Positions 10,391 to 21,296 of a stretch of DNA of 64,000 nucleotides are shown here, one piece after another (the stretch's first letter is position 1; each line of letters begins with the position of its first letter). The notes under the pieces were generated by a model that was not told the origin of the DNA, ran no database searches, and saw nothing but the letters and a program-made list of their open reading frames with translations. The position numbers and the translations under genes are program-made. Source of the stretch: Branchinecta lynchi (lineage: Eukaryota > Arthropoda > Branchiopoda > Anostraca > Branchinectidae); NCBI GenBank assembly GCA_023053575.1, contig JAKZAP010000012.1, positions 8,308,230-8,372,229 on the forward strand. Direction: 5' to 3'.

Positions 10391-12840
10391 TGTGCGTTCA
10401 CACAGAGGAGTCGGGTGCGGAACTACATTTTCGCTGTAGTTTTGTAGCAGCTACAAAATCGCAACAGGGTTCCCACACGACGATTGGGTTCAGCTACAAA
10501 GGTGGCAAATAATTCAAAATAACAAAATGCGGGTTTTACTCATTAGTCTGGGACCGAAGACAGTACGATAATAAAAATATGAAGACTAAATTCTCAATCT
10601 CGGGTAACGGTTCTGACGATGGATTGTGGGTCTATCCACCACTCTACCTGAGTCCAGGGTGGATAGTTGAACCAAGCGAGGGCCAAAGAAGTCAGGAAGT
10701 TGACGATCTACAAATGTCATCTTGAACTCTTGAGCCGTGTTAGATTCACCAACTGTCATCCACCTACGTTATCCGAAAATTGTCAATAGTCGTTTACTTC
10801 ACGGAAAATGACGCCATTCTTAACGGAAATTTAATTTTTCGTCGAAAAAATTGAACGACAACAGACGAACGATTTTCATCATCGCTAAAACTTTGACGGA
10901 CATCATAAAACGAAAAAATGGTAACTACGACTACAGCTTTAAATAAAACAACAACAGCGCTACGCCGTAGTTGAATAAAACGACATCTACGGCTGGTCGT
11001 TGATAATAATAGAAAATTGTTGATGAATCGAACGTGGCTTTGGAATTCCTGTTTGTATTGTTAGCGTACTACGACCAGCTAATCTACTACGCTGATTCCG
11101 ATTTTGACTTGCGAATATCCTTCTAAACACAAAGGGAAAAGCCCGTGATTTTTGAAAAAAACGTACATATTTTTTTGTTTCCGAATGTACTTTTTGTAAT
11201 TTTGTGAACTCGACTATAGGTATGATTGCACAGGATTTGAACTTATGCAGAGAAATCAGCCTAGTAGTTAATATTTGTAGAAATAGAAAAAAGGACAATC
11301 CTTCGGGGTTTTGAAAACTAAGCAAAGGGTCAGGTTTACTGATAAACTTGGAACAAAAACAGTATAGTAACTTGAATGCTTAATTCCACGACTCTCCCTT
11401 GCAGTAGTCGAACATATGACTGTCTTCTGTTCGATGTTACACAAGCTGTATTCCAATACCCATCTTAGTACATCAGTAGGTTCAATAAAGAGGCCTAAGC
11501 TTGCACCCACACTGAAAGCTGTAAAAGGCAAGCAACACTGAAAAATCAAAAGCTGCGTCAGCTAATTGCAGCCACTTCAGCTCCCAGTGTACTCATTAGT
11601 ATACTTGGACATTTGTCACTAGCTGTTCCTGTTGCCTTTTACCATACAATGCTGTTGAAACTCTATTAACCGTTGTGATCTGAATCCAGTAAATGCTGTT
11701 GATCAGATACACTTAATTGAAACAGACCATCAGTACTAAGTTGTCTGAACCTTCAAGGTCCGAGTCTGCTCAGTAATTTCACTCTCGAAACCTAAAGCAT
11801 GGCCCTGTATCATCAATGACAACTCAAGAAATAATTTCCAAACTGCCCACAAATTTCATCAATACTTGCTGTAAACTGGAAGCAAGGGGCCATCAACTGA
11901 CTCTTCACCAAATTTTAGATTGCTATGGTACCACATTCTGCTTAAACAGAACAAAAAACTTCTCATTTATTCGAAGTTTGGTACACTCTACCACAATTTC
12001 AATCTGGTTCAGTTTCAATGTTCCTCAAATGGGTTGTTCTTACATCTTTAATCTCTTCTTCGAGTGGTTTCAGCTTGAGAAGCATCTTGATAAACAAATC
12101 ATGATGTTTGGTCTCCTCACGCCAAAGAAAATCCTGTTGTTGTCGTTGTAGTCACTAAATAGGCTAGTTCCCTTTAGTGCCGATCACTTCTTTTCTAAGA
12201 AGCATCACTGAGCCTGTCCAGGACAGCAGCCTCTGATAAAGGAAGACTATCTAGTGTTTGGAGCAAACTGCAAAGTGTTCAGTAAGACTTCTCCAGAACC
12301 TTCTTCCAAACCAGAGCTGCTCCTTGGCTAGTTGATCCGTCCAACATCCTGTAATGAAAATAATATTTAAATCAGTAGCAACCACATTATTAGTTGATAT
12401 TATCAAAAAACTTTTGCAAGCACAGAGGAATTTTACTTTTAATAAAATTTAAATTAATTATAACAGATGTTTAATGTATATTTACTTTAACTGGTATAAT
12501 CAGTGGCAAACAAATGCAGTGGAAACTTTCAACAAAAACACAATAATGAACACCAAAGGGGACGCAACCAGGTTAGCCTATGAGAATGGATTGCTTTGCC
12601 GGCAAACACATCGCTGCTGAGCTATGTGGCATAGCCTACAAACGCCTGACATGTCTGTATACAATTGTCAGTATTTTAGCGTATAAAAAATAAGGCTTTA
12701 TCAATAAACTGATTAACAGTTCGACTAAAACAAGCACAAATAGCAGCAAGAATAATCTTACCACAACCAAAGGTCTCTGTTTTTTATTTAGGCCTAAATT
12801 CAGCCTATAGTCAACGTTGTTTGGTTTTCTTCTGCAGGAG

Positions 12841-13131
12841 GGGTACCCGATGAAAAATTTATCTCAGAATAGTACTATGAAGTAATACAAAACACTAGCA
12901 TGCAGTACTAACGATGCTACTACATGCTCCTACTTCAAGGCTACCGTGTTACTGCATACTACTATATGCTACTATTAGCAAGACTGGACGCTACTAGATA
13001 CTACTACATAAGATTGGACCAGTCTGAGGCACATTAAATGATAGTATTTTTTGCTATTACATAGTATTACACGCAAGTTTTTCGTACTACTACCATAACT
13101 ACGCAGGCTACACATTTTTCATCGGGTATCC
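12841..13131. repeat. MITE-like element nested in the Harbinger relic
   Basis: Inverted ends GGGTACCCGATGAAAAATTT at 12841 and CACATTTTTCATCGGGTATCC ending at 13131. The interior is rich in repeated TACTACT/AGTAGTA words (12890-13110). Non-coding. Confidence 0.6.
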
Positions 13132-13310
13132 AACCTCGAATTTATATGACCTCGAACTTGGCCTGAAAACCTTACAAGGAAACTTCTCTACAGTCTAAAA
13201 CAGGTCCTGGGTCAGTCAGGATTTCCTTATTGACAGTTAGGACTTGACTGAAATTTCCTTCCATCCTTTTAAGGCCAGGTTCGAGGTTGTGTAAATTCGA
13301 GGTTGGACAC
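13125..13310. repeat. Short inverted-repeat element next to it
   Basis: Arms GGTATCCAACCTCGAATTTA plus GACCTCGAACTTGGCC at the left, and GGCCAGGTTCGAGGTTGTGT plus AAATTCGAGGTTGGACACC at the right, about 40 bp each. The left end overlaps the right end of the preceding element by a few bases, so one probably inserted at the edge of the other. Confidence 0.6.
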
Positions 13311-14099
13311 CACTCCTACAATTAGTTTTTCTAATAAAAAAAAATTGTAACGTTGACCTAGAATCTACAGTAGTTGATCTGTCGACCCTTTGATTTAGGT
13401 TAGGGTAAACAAGTCAGCCATGAAATTTGCACAGAAAGTTGTGAATTAAAAAAAAAATCCTTATGCTACAAGTTTCACAGCTGGCTAGCTGCAGAGCTGG
13501 AAAATAAAAAAGTAAAAGGTGAACAGAGGACACCAGGCACCAGGTAGCCTATGTAGGATCAGTCTCGCGCACAGAATAGATTTTATCACAGCAGCTCACA
13601 CACGACATGGCTCATACCTACAGTCTACAGTCCTACTCGCATCCCTGTTGTAACCATACCCCAGCTAAGATGCTCCAAAATGACAAAATACATAATAAGC
13701 CAGCTCTAAAGATGAATGATTTACTGTCAACTTTCAGTATTTAGTACTACAGTATGCCATTCTAGCCTAGCTGTTGGTCCAAAGTGATCTTACCTTCCTT
13801 CCATCCGCAACTTTCTCCTATGCTTTCAGGTAATTTAGGACCAGTTGCCTCTGCTTGTGTTTCTTACTGTTCTTTCCATATATAACTGGCTGAAATGTGA
13901 CAGCTAACATCATTTTTCCAAAAATTAAATCCACTTTCCAAGTTTTTTGTGGCGCGATTTTGTAGCTGTAGTTGGATAAATCCAACTACAGCGATTCTCC
14001 GAAATATCGCAGCGAATTTGTAGCTTTGTGGCGCGAAATTTGTGGTCGACGAATAATCGGGCTATTCTGCGAATATTCGCGTCAGTGGGAACGCACAGT

Positions 14100-15219
14100 T
14101 AGGTAGGCTACGCAAACTAGGAAAAGTTGGAAACCCCTCATCGCTGAAGATGAGTATGGTCTAACAGCCCATTCTACATTTCATTCGATGTTCACGGGAC
14201 ATGGTCGCTGATTTTTTGCAAGGTGCATTGACTGTAGCGTTGGGCGATATTCGATATCGATAAAGATATATCGGACCAGATATCGATATCGAGTATCGAA
14301 ACGTCAATATCAAAAACGATATTAGTACATTTATAATGTTTGTCCATCCATCCAACTAAGTTACATTTATACATGCGTAATTGGAGGAAAATGTATTTCG
14401 TAAGTCAGTTTTTATTTATTTGAATTCGGAGATGATGCAGGATCTTTCCAAGACAATTTTGTTTCTCAGATTTTGGGGAAACAATACGTTTCTGTAGCAA
14501 TACATGGTACTGAATTATCGAAATTCTGAATATCGCCAAACACTAACTGACTGTAGACAGAAATTCTTATCTTTATTACACCAGTGCCATCTAAGGCAGC
14601 GGAGAAGATCATCTCTCCAAATTGGTCTGTAGATGGCGAGGAGAAAACGCTTCCGCTGCCTATCGGTGCTTTCCACATCTGACGTCCGCTCTGGAAAGGG
14701 AGAGATTAGTCCACTGCAGAAATCTGACAAGATCAAGAACCGATAAAGATAAGAATTTCTGTCTACAGTCAGTTAGTGTTTGGCGATATTCAGAATTTCG
14801 ATAATTCAGTACCATGTATTGCTACAGAAACGTATTGTTTCCCCAAAATCTGAGAAACAAAATTGTCTTGGAAAGATCCTGCATCATCTCCGAATTCAAA
14901 TAAATAAAAACTGACTTACGAAATACATTTTCCTCCAATTACGCATGTATAAATGTAACTTAGTTGGATGGATGGACAAACATTATAAATGTACTAATAT
15001 CGTTTTTGATATTGACGTTTCGATACTCGATATCGATATCTGGTCCGATATATCTTTATCGATATCGAATATCGCCCAACGCTACAGTCAATGCACCTTG
15101 CAAAAAATCAGCGACCATGTCCCGTGAACATCGAATGAAATGTAGAATGGGCTGTTAGACCATACTCATCTTCAGCGATGAGGGGTTTCCAACTTTTCCT
15201 AGTTTGCGTAGCCTACCTA
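14100..15219. repeat. Large fold-back: 477-bp inverted arms, 166-bp centre
   Basis: Left arm 14100-14576 and right arm 14743-15219 are inverse complements (positions sum to 29319) with no mismatch seen in the parts compared, including the AT-rich core with GATATCGATATC words near 14280 and 15040. The centre 14577-14742, together with 14743-14919, is a direct copy of 10048-10390. The left arm begins at the TTA target site of the Harbinger relic. Such perfect arms imply a very recent event, and the transcript of the AASDH intron could fold here. Confidence 0.85.
14577..14690 (-). pseudogene. AASDH (partial copy): Duplicated partial AASDH exon (decoy acceptor)
   Basis: The first 114 bases (38 codons) of the exon at 9907-10161 are repeated here with the same CTCTCCCTTTCCAG acceptor. 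The copy encodes SGRQ...GSVFSSPS through DGTGV and then runs into inverted-arm sequence, losing the rest of the exon and its donor. In the AASDH transcript it precedes the true exon by about 4.5 kb, so its acceptor could compete with the real one. It is a broken copy, not a functional exon, unless an unseen donor in the arm is used. Confidence 0.8.
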
Positions 15220-15730
15220 TTTTGTTCCTGACTTTCCGGTGTTTTGATGATAAGTACAATTTGGTTTCATGTCGATCATGGAGGAAGGGACTTCTAAGTA
15301 AGATTTGGTTGCTTATGCATTATCATTTTCATGAGATGCTAGAATGGTCTATGGTGATGGTCTGCCACTGTAGCTTAGAATAAAGTCTTTGAGGGGTTGA
15401 CAACATCAGTGGTAGGGTACACACTCAAACAAAGAATAGGCGGAACCCAACTGTGAGACAAGTCAGGGACTTGTAACTAACCGTCGGCGATTACACCACA
15501 CTCATCTTTGGCGAGAGGCTTCCGACTTTTCCTAGTATGTGTGCTGTCCCTATTTTGTTTCCAGTGTTTTTGATGATAAGAAAAGTTTGGTTCGTGTCGT
15601 CGTTCAAGAATCGGTTGCTAAAGCATTGCCATTTTCATGAGGTGCTAGAATTGTCTATGGTGATGCCATCACCGTGGTGGTCTGTCACTGTAACTTAGAA
15701 TTAAGTGTTCACGCAATGAATACAAATGAT
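15150..15730. repeat. Diverged tandem pair, period about 330 bp
   Basis: The block from CATACTCATCTTCAGCGATG (15165) through CTATGGTGATGGTCTGCCAC (about 15365) recurs as CACACTCATCTTTGGCGAGA (15498) through GTGGTCTGTCACTGTAACTT (about 15690) with many substitutions. The first unit contains the outer end of the fold-back right arm. Non-coding; unassigned family. Confidence 0.55.
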
Positions 15731-16217
15731 AATGTAAAACTATGAGTAATTTCAATAATTAGTAGAGTGGAATCTATGGTAATTTGATCTTGAAAAGTTA
15801 CGGATAACTTTATAACACGAACTGTATTATGTAAGATAATGTTCCAAGTTTTCACCAGTCACGATGTCTACGATTGAAAAGGATGAAGTTGGACTCGCTG
15901 CAAAGTCAATTTAGTCCCTATTTTCGATATTCTGCTTTGTATTTTCTTCAACGGTGAGGGATAGCCATGTGATTACGGATTATGTCATCAGTTCAGAAAA
16001 AAAAAAATCTTCTTGGAACATGGCATTTTGAAAACCTTGATGGGTTGACTTGACAACTGCAGCATTTAACTGATAGCGAAGAAACAAAACCAAAGTGTCG
16101 CTCTCGCAACCCTTCACCTTGCCCAGGCAACGTAGATCGAGTTTATCTTTGATTTCTCAGCAATATTATCCGCGTGGTATTTTTGTGCGAAGGCCGGGCA
16201 AGCGCTAACAAGAGAAT
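15731..16217. other. AASDH intron without recognised gene
   Basis: Only a short copy of the family E hairpin head (16084-16112, ACAAAACCAAAGTGTCGCTC) is recognised. The rest shows no repeat or coding signal that I can support. Confidence 0.4.
16084..16112 (+). repeat. Family E hairpin head, copy 1
   Basis: ACAAAACCAAAGTGTCGCTC followed by TCGCAACCC. Related copies at 51713 and (inverted) 63911 form a perfect GTGTTGC/GCAACAC hairpin with a four-base loop; this copy has lost part of the pairing. The ACAA(A/G)ACCAAAG start resembles that of family A elements. Confidence 0.45.
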
Positions 16218-16382
16218 CCAGGGTTGGTCACCAAAAGTAACTTCGTACACCCTGGAAAGTAACCCAAAAGTATCGCAAAGTAACCCAATGCAATGTAGCC
16301 CAATGTAACCCAGAGTAACCCCGAGTAACCCAAAGTATCCTGAAGTAACTCGTATACCCTGGTTCTTGGTGACCAACCCTGG
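16218..16382. repeat. Minisatellite bounded by inverted repeats
   Basis: About a dozen imperfect AAGTAACCCA-like 10-11 base units lie between CCAGGGTTGGTCACCAA (16218) and TTGGTGACCAACCCTGG (ending 16382), a 17-bp perfect terminal inverted repeat. It looks like a small MITE whose interior expanded as a tandem repeat. Confidence 0.7.
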
Positions 16383-16393
16383 AAGAGAATAAT

Positions 16394-16432
16394 CAGATGG
16401 CACTTTAAACAAGGGACTTAAAGTGCCATCTG
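16394..16432. repeat. Perfect 15-bp hairpin
   Basis: CAGATGGCACTTTAA, a nine-base loop, then TTAAAGTGCCATCTG. It contains the ATGGCACTT word that is also terminal in family B elements nearby; it may be a decayed relative. Confidence 0.6.
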
Positions 16433-16546
16433 TGTATTATTAATACTTTCCGTGACATAGGGATGAATTTGCTTTCGGGCGGAATCGCTGTTCCTATGGC
16501 CGGCTTCTGACAGACTGTAGTAGTGGTTTGCGAACCCTGTTCACAA

Positions 16547-16624
16547 GCCCCTCAGTAGTTCAAATGGTAAGAGTGCCTGTCTTGTAAGCAGAGGGTCCTG
16601 AGTTCGAATCCCGGCTAAGGAGCA
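16547..16624 (+). tRNA. tRNA-Thr(UGU)-like gene or pseudogene
   Basis: Good internal promoter boxes are present: A box TAGTTCAAATGG (16556-16567) and B box GTTCGAATCC (from 16602). The anticodon loop reads CTTGTAA, anticodon UGU. A T5 run at 16625-16629 could terminate RNA polymerase III. The acceptor stem has two mismatches of seven, and the anticodon and T stems have one each, so this is probably a pseudogene or a tRNA-derived SINE head; it lies 30 bp upstream of the family B element. Confidence 0.5.
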
Positions 16625-16654
16625 TTTTTGTATTTCTGTTCACTACTTATGAAA

Positions 16655-17745
16655 CAAGAGCTGAAAGTTCATATGGCACTTGCAAGAATAGGCAAAATGT
16701 TGGCGGGAGTTTTTTGTTTGGGAGTTTTGTACAGAGTCGAATATTATTTTATTATACACTAGTAAGTAAAAAATACTCTAAAAGGCATTTCTAGAACACC
16801 TCTTCTTCGTTGGGCGGTTCAATGGTCTTCAATATGGCCGCCCAAGTGTCCGGGTCCAATCCAAATGTGTAAACGATTTATCTGGAGCAGATGCTTGTTA
16901 TTCCTAGCAAGTTTCACTCCGATTCCTCCATTCTAACCGTTTCTCGGGATTTCCAGTCCCCCCCCCCCACCAACTCTCCTCCATAGCTGTCGAATCCAGT
17001 TCGGACTCCAAATGGAACATCAGAGATATGTCATTTATTCAGGTATTAAGTTTCATTTCAATCCGATCACCCGTTCGAAAGTTACACACCACTCAATTTT
17101 CCAGATTCACCCCCCCCCCCCCTCCACTCACCCCCCAGATGGTCGGATCGGGAAACTGATTATTTCCAGGTTGCTTTGGTCCCTGATACGCCTGCCAAGT
17201 TTCATCGTCCTAGCGCCCCCTAATCTATATCAACCCCTACTAAGGTTCAACAACATATTATACCAACCCATTCGACCTTCGATTGCTTTAGCTCTCTCCG
17301 AACGAATTTCAGCAAAGAATGACTCATCCACGAGCAGAGATATACTAGTGTGAAGAAAGAATGACTCATCCACGCGCAGAGCTATACTAGTGTGAAGAAA
17401 GGGGTAGGGGTTTGACAAAAATTAGAAAAGCGTTTCAAGAGATTTCGGGTGTCCCCCTCCAGCCCCCCCCCCCAGTTATGGGATCCGATCCGAATTTGAC
17501 AATGAACATCCAAGACACTTGTTCTTGATAAAAGGTCAAGTTTAATGCACGCCCGATTATCCGTTCCACAGTTATGAATGTCGGGGAAGTGATTATTTCC
17601 AAGTTAATGCGGTTGGGTCCTTGACATGCTTGCCAAGTTTTATCGTCCTAGGTCATGTGGAAATGCCTAAAACTAGCAAAATACGGACAGACAGACACTA
17701 CGATCGCTATATGGCACTCGAGTAAGCTCAAGTGCCATAAAAAAA
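16655..17745 (+). mobile_element. Family B tandem-cored element, copy 1
   Basis: It starts ACAAGAGCTGAAAGTTC (a small hairpin), then ATATGGCACTTGC, and ends in the hairpin TATGGCACTCGAG/CTCAAGTGCCATA followed by A residues. The interior contains poly-C tracts (16960, 17110, 17465) and diverged tandem units with AAGTTTCAT and CGGACAGACAGAC words. A 42-bp unit starting AGAATGACTCATCCACG is doubled at 17317-17400. Non-coding. Architecture suggests a Helentron-like non-autonomous element; no target duplication seen. Confidence 0.65.
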
Positions 17746-18867
17746 GATCCCTATTTTCACCAGTCAAGTATGAGTATTTTACGTAACAGAGTTTTTGGGT
17801 CATTTTATCGTACAATTTCTAGTAAGAGCTGTGCTTTAAGCGTTATTGACAGCGGCTAGCGAACTCGTACCTCCTCATCGGTTCGTTATTCCATAATCTT
17901 CGCGGAGGTGTCTACTTGTATTCTGACGTGCTGGGAAACCCAAATGTCTCTAAGTGTTCTTCAGGGAAAAAATCGGGAGGCGGTGATTTTATTATGCCGT
18001 GACGAGATCGACGTGCGAGGTTATCCCCTGTGCTGGGACAATTGGATAAATGAACCGATTAGGTTTGTGTTCTTATAGCTTCAATAGACAGAATGAAATT
18101 TTTTCCAATACTGTTTTGATGTTAATACTCTGACCATTAGTCCATGTCCATGAACATCTCGAGTTAGCGCTCGAACGATGGGGAAATACTACGCAGTTCT
18201 TCGTTTGGTGGTTCAAACTGACTTAAACTTTCGTTTATAATAATGGTCATATCTGTCAATCTAGTTTGACTCGAAACACCTGGTTCTCTCAGGCATCGGC
18301 TTTGTTTCCTCTGTTCCTTTTTCTCCGTTACCAGGGTTTCCTCAAACTTACACACAACTTCCTGTTACAAGGCGGATGTTCAAAACCAGAATCCAGGGAA
18401 TCCCAGTTTTCAAGGAGGATAAGGAGATTCCATTTAGGTATATTATATTTTACGACCGAAGAATAAAACGATTGTTATCTATCGACAGATAATTACTAAT
18501 GACCATCCAAATGTTCAATTTTCAATTTATTTGATATAAAGCAAAACATATTTCTAGTGGGCAGAGCCCAAATACGATGTTTTTTTTAGTCATAAACAAG
18601 AATAAAATAAGTTGTCAACAGAAAAAAAATAACAGGGGAGAAAAATGCTAAAGATCATTATACTGCTATTCAGACAGCAAAGTATTTTGGGTTGGATGTT
18701 GTATTTTTTCAAACTTTTGGACGATTTTTCTGTTACTCCGCGGACGTACGGAAGGTAAACGCGGGCATTTTTTTCTTCTGCCTCGCCATTACTAGTAGAA
18801 CTTACAGAATCTTTGGGGGATGAATGCAGCTTCAGTCGTCTTCTGATGCTCTGTTCAACCAGTTGCA
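17746..18867. other. AASDH intron without recognised gene
   Basis: No coding or RNA feature that I can support. Reading frames at 18164-18355 and 18590-18940 are short; the latter enters a family A fragment. Confidence 0.4.
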
Positions 18868-19164
18868 CGGGGTATTTGTTTCCAAAATGGCTTTCACCAT
18901 CGTGTTCAGCATGTCTTCTTACCCCATAATCGACTATCACATTATCTGTTTAAAAATATTTCATTTGCCCCGTAGTTTAACCCCCCTCCCCCACCCCTAA
19001 ATCTAGGGCTACAGAGCCCATCTATGAACTTGACCCAAAGAATCCTCACACCAAGTTTCATCCAAATAGATCATTCCCTTCGAGAGTTATAGTGCGCACA
19101 GACGGACGGACAATTTTTGCGATGTCATAGGTATCCCTCCATTTACGATTTGGGATCCCAAAAA
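18868..19164 (+). mobile_element. Family A element, 5'-truncated copy 1
   Basis: It retains part of one 137-bp core unit (GTGTTCAGCATGTCTTCTTAC), the C-rich segment, the AAGTTTCATCCAAATA...GAGAGTTATAGTGC module, CAGACGGACGGAC, and the terminal TTTGGGATCCCAAAAA at 19149-19164. Confidence 0.7.
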
Positions 19165-19458
19165 CCGAGCAGGCATTAACCGAGATACAGGCGAGTACTC
19201 CCTACCGGAAACGTGGAACGGGCTTATTAAGGGAAGAAAATTTAAGCCTCAGTCCCTTATTAGTAACAAAACTGAAGTCGATCAAAATGCAGAAAAAAAT
19301 GTTTCCTGCCGTCGCCCCAATCGTGCAGCAAAAAGAGCAGCCGTGTCAAAAATTAAATTTCAGCACTAGTTTTTCTGTGCAGTGATTATTCAAAGTAATA
19401 GATACAGGAGAGTATTCCATAATAGAAACGTAGAACGAGATTATTAATAAAATAATAT

Positions 19459-19553
19459 TTAAGTTTATTCAAACAATGTTTACAACGGATACGTCAGCTA
19501 TGATTCTTCGTCGGCGATATTTCTGACGTATCCGTTGTAAACATTGTTTGAAT
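19459..19553. repeat. Hairpin repeat, family D copy 2
   Basis: Left arm ATTCAAACAATGTTTACAAC... and right arm ...GTTGTAAACATTGTTTGAAT pair over about 30 bp; the inner part of the right arm is deleted relative to copy 1. It is followed by the shared tail TTTCAAAGTCAGCTTGGGCT. Confidence 0.6.
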
Positions 19554-19874
19554 AAATGTTTCAAAGTCAGCTTGGGCTCAAAGAATATTTAATATTTAAG
19601 TTTCCAGCCCCCTATTAATAAGAAAAACGAAGTTGACCAAAATGCAGAAACAAACCTATCCTGTCATCGCCCCAATCGTGCAGGAAAAACGGGTCCGTGT
19701 CAAAATTAAATCTCAGGACTAGTTTTTTCATTATAGTGGTATTTGAAGATAATTTATTTTAATAAGATATTTATAGTCGGTAGAACCTTCAGTTATTTAT
19801 TACTTCCTTCCCCGAAGTTGAACCAGAGGATTGAGAGACTGACGAGGACCCTTACCAAGAAGGGCCGAAATATC

Positions 19875-19923
19875 GCTGACGAAGAATCATAGCTGACGTA
19901 TCCGTTGTAAACATTGTTTGAAT
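19875..19923. repeat. Single arm of hairpin repeat, family D copy 3
   Basis: GCTGACGAAGAATCATAGCT through CATTGTTTGAAT equals one arm of family D, without its partner. About 320 bp separates it from copy 2 and the intervening sequence repeats (AAATTAAATTTCAGCACTAG and AAATCTCAGGACTAG), so this region is itself a diverged tandem repeat. Confidence 0.55.
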
Positions 19924-20240
19924 AAAAGGTTTTTAATTGGAAAAACGTGTGCGAAATACGGGCGACAGGGGCGATCTTCATCCGAAATTCTCGGAAAAGG
20001 AGTTTTTTTACGGGAAAGACGTACGCGGAAATACAAATTGAGAAGCTAAATCGAAATAGTATGGTTCAGTAATTGATCTTAGAAACAGTTTTTGGGTCGT
20101 GGTGTGCATGATTACAAGATTAAAAGGTGTTTTTTGCACCTAGAGGTATTTTTAGTGTTAAAAACGGTCAAAATATGCAAAAAAAGCATTTTTTTTACTG
20201 AAGCTGTCGCCCCTCCCGAAAATAATCAGACTATACGCTA

Positions 20241-21296
20241 CTGATATCCGGTCTTCGCCAGACTCCTTGAACAGTTTTACTATTAAGAGCTAGAAACAGA
20301 AGAAGGCCAATGGCTAATCATCTAAAAAAAACAAGTTCAGATATGGACCCAGCGTGTGTGTATTTACCCCTAGGCTGTACGTCATATCTACTTTGACGAA
20401 ACTGATCAAATCTTCCTGCCCTACTTCTGCCAAGTCTCCGGTTCCCACCGGATTCCGGGCGAAACTAAACCTCAAAAACGAATTCAGCGTATCTCCTTCC
20501 CCTTATACTGAACATCTAATCAGCTTCAGATAAAATATTAACTTTGCAAACAAGATCCGGTTTCAGCCGGATTCCGGGCGAACTATATGTCCGGATAGAA
20601 AATGACTGTCAAAGAGGGCTCAGAATGTCTTCTTACCCCCTAAATCGAACATCTAATCAACTTCAGATAAAACTTTTACTTTTAACAGAATAACCAGTTT
20701 CGGCCGGATTCCGGGTGAACTACTTGTCCGACGAGAAAAGGATTTCCATATAAATGTTCATCATGTCTCCTTACCCCTAAATCATACATCTAATCAACTT
20801 TAAAGAAAACTTTTACTCTTGACGAACTTTCCGGTTTTAGCCGGATTCCGGGCGAACTACTTGTCCGACGACAAAATGGTTTTCATATAAATGTTTAGCA
20901 TGTCCTCTTACAATCGCACATCTAATCCCCTTTCAAGAAAGCTTTTACCTGTAACAAATTTTCCGGTTTCGGTCGGATTCCGGGGTGAACTACTTGTCTG
21001 ACGAGAAAATGAATTTCATATAAATCTTCAACATGTCTTCTTACCTGTAAATCGACTATCTTATTAGATGTTAAAAAAATGATTTGCCCCTTAATTTGAA
21101 CCCCCACCCCTAAATGTTGACCTACAGAGCCCATCTACGAACTTGACCTCTCCCTTGACCCATAGAGCCCTCACACCGAGTTTTATTAAAATATCTCATT
21201 CCCTTCAAGAGTTATCGTGCTCACAGTCGGACAGACAAACTGACAAATTTTATAAAGTCATAGGTATCCCTCCACCTACGTTTTGGGCTCCCAAAT
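20241..21296 (+). mobile_element. Family A element, diverged copy 2
   Basis: It contains the GTCTTCGCCAGACTCCTTGA 5' module at 20249, then about five diverged core units each with TTCCGGTTT..GCCGGATTCCGGGCGAACTA and GTCCGACGAGAAAA, the C-rich and AAGTTT(T)ATT modules, a CAGTCGGACAGACAAACTGAC tract and the end TTTTGGGCTCCCAAA. The terminal palindrome and the extreme 5' end are decayed, so this is an older copy. Confidence 0.65.

Larger units (their letters stand above)
10390..14098. mobile_element. PIF/Harbinger-type DNA transposon relic (3.7 kb)
   Basis: Ends are CTGTGCGTTCACACAG at 10390 and CTGTGGGAACGCACAG read to 14098 (inverse CTGTGCGTTCCCACTG), flanked by TTA at 10387-10389 and 14099-14101. 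A 3-bp T(T/A)A target duplication is the PIF/Harbinger signature. Subterminal regions on both sides repeat TAGCTGTAGTT/AACTACA words. No intact transposase is present; coding remains are weak, the best being a minus-strand stretch near 12134-11995 reading DFLWREETKHHDLFIKMLL, possibly from a Myb/MADF-type accessory protein. Two smaller inverted-repeat elements sit inside (12841-13131, 13125-13310). It lies in the AASDH intron, 228 bp from an exon, and abuts the fold-back at 14100. Confidence 0.7.

Noticed and set aside
12034..12151. Plus-strand gene at 11816-12151 inside the Harbinger relic
   Set aside because: The coding-like signal is on the opposite strand and only weakly resembles an accessory transposon protein.
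14161..15158. Pairs of identical small frames at 14161-14374 and 14945-15158
   Set aside because: Mirror images produced by the inverted arms of the fold-back.
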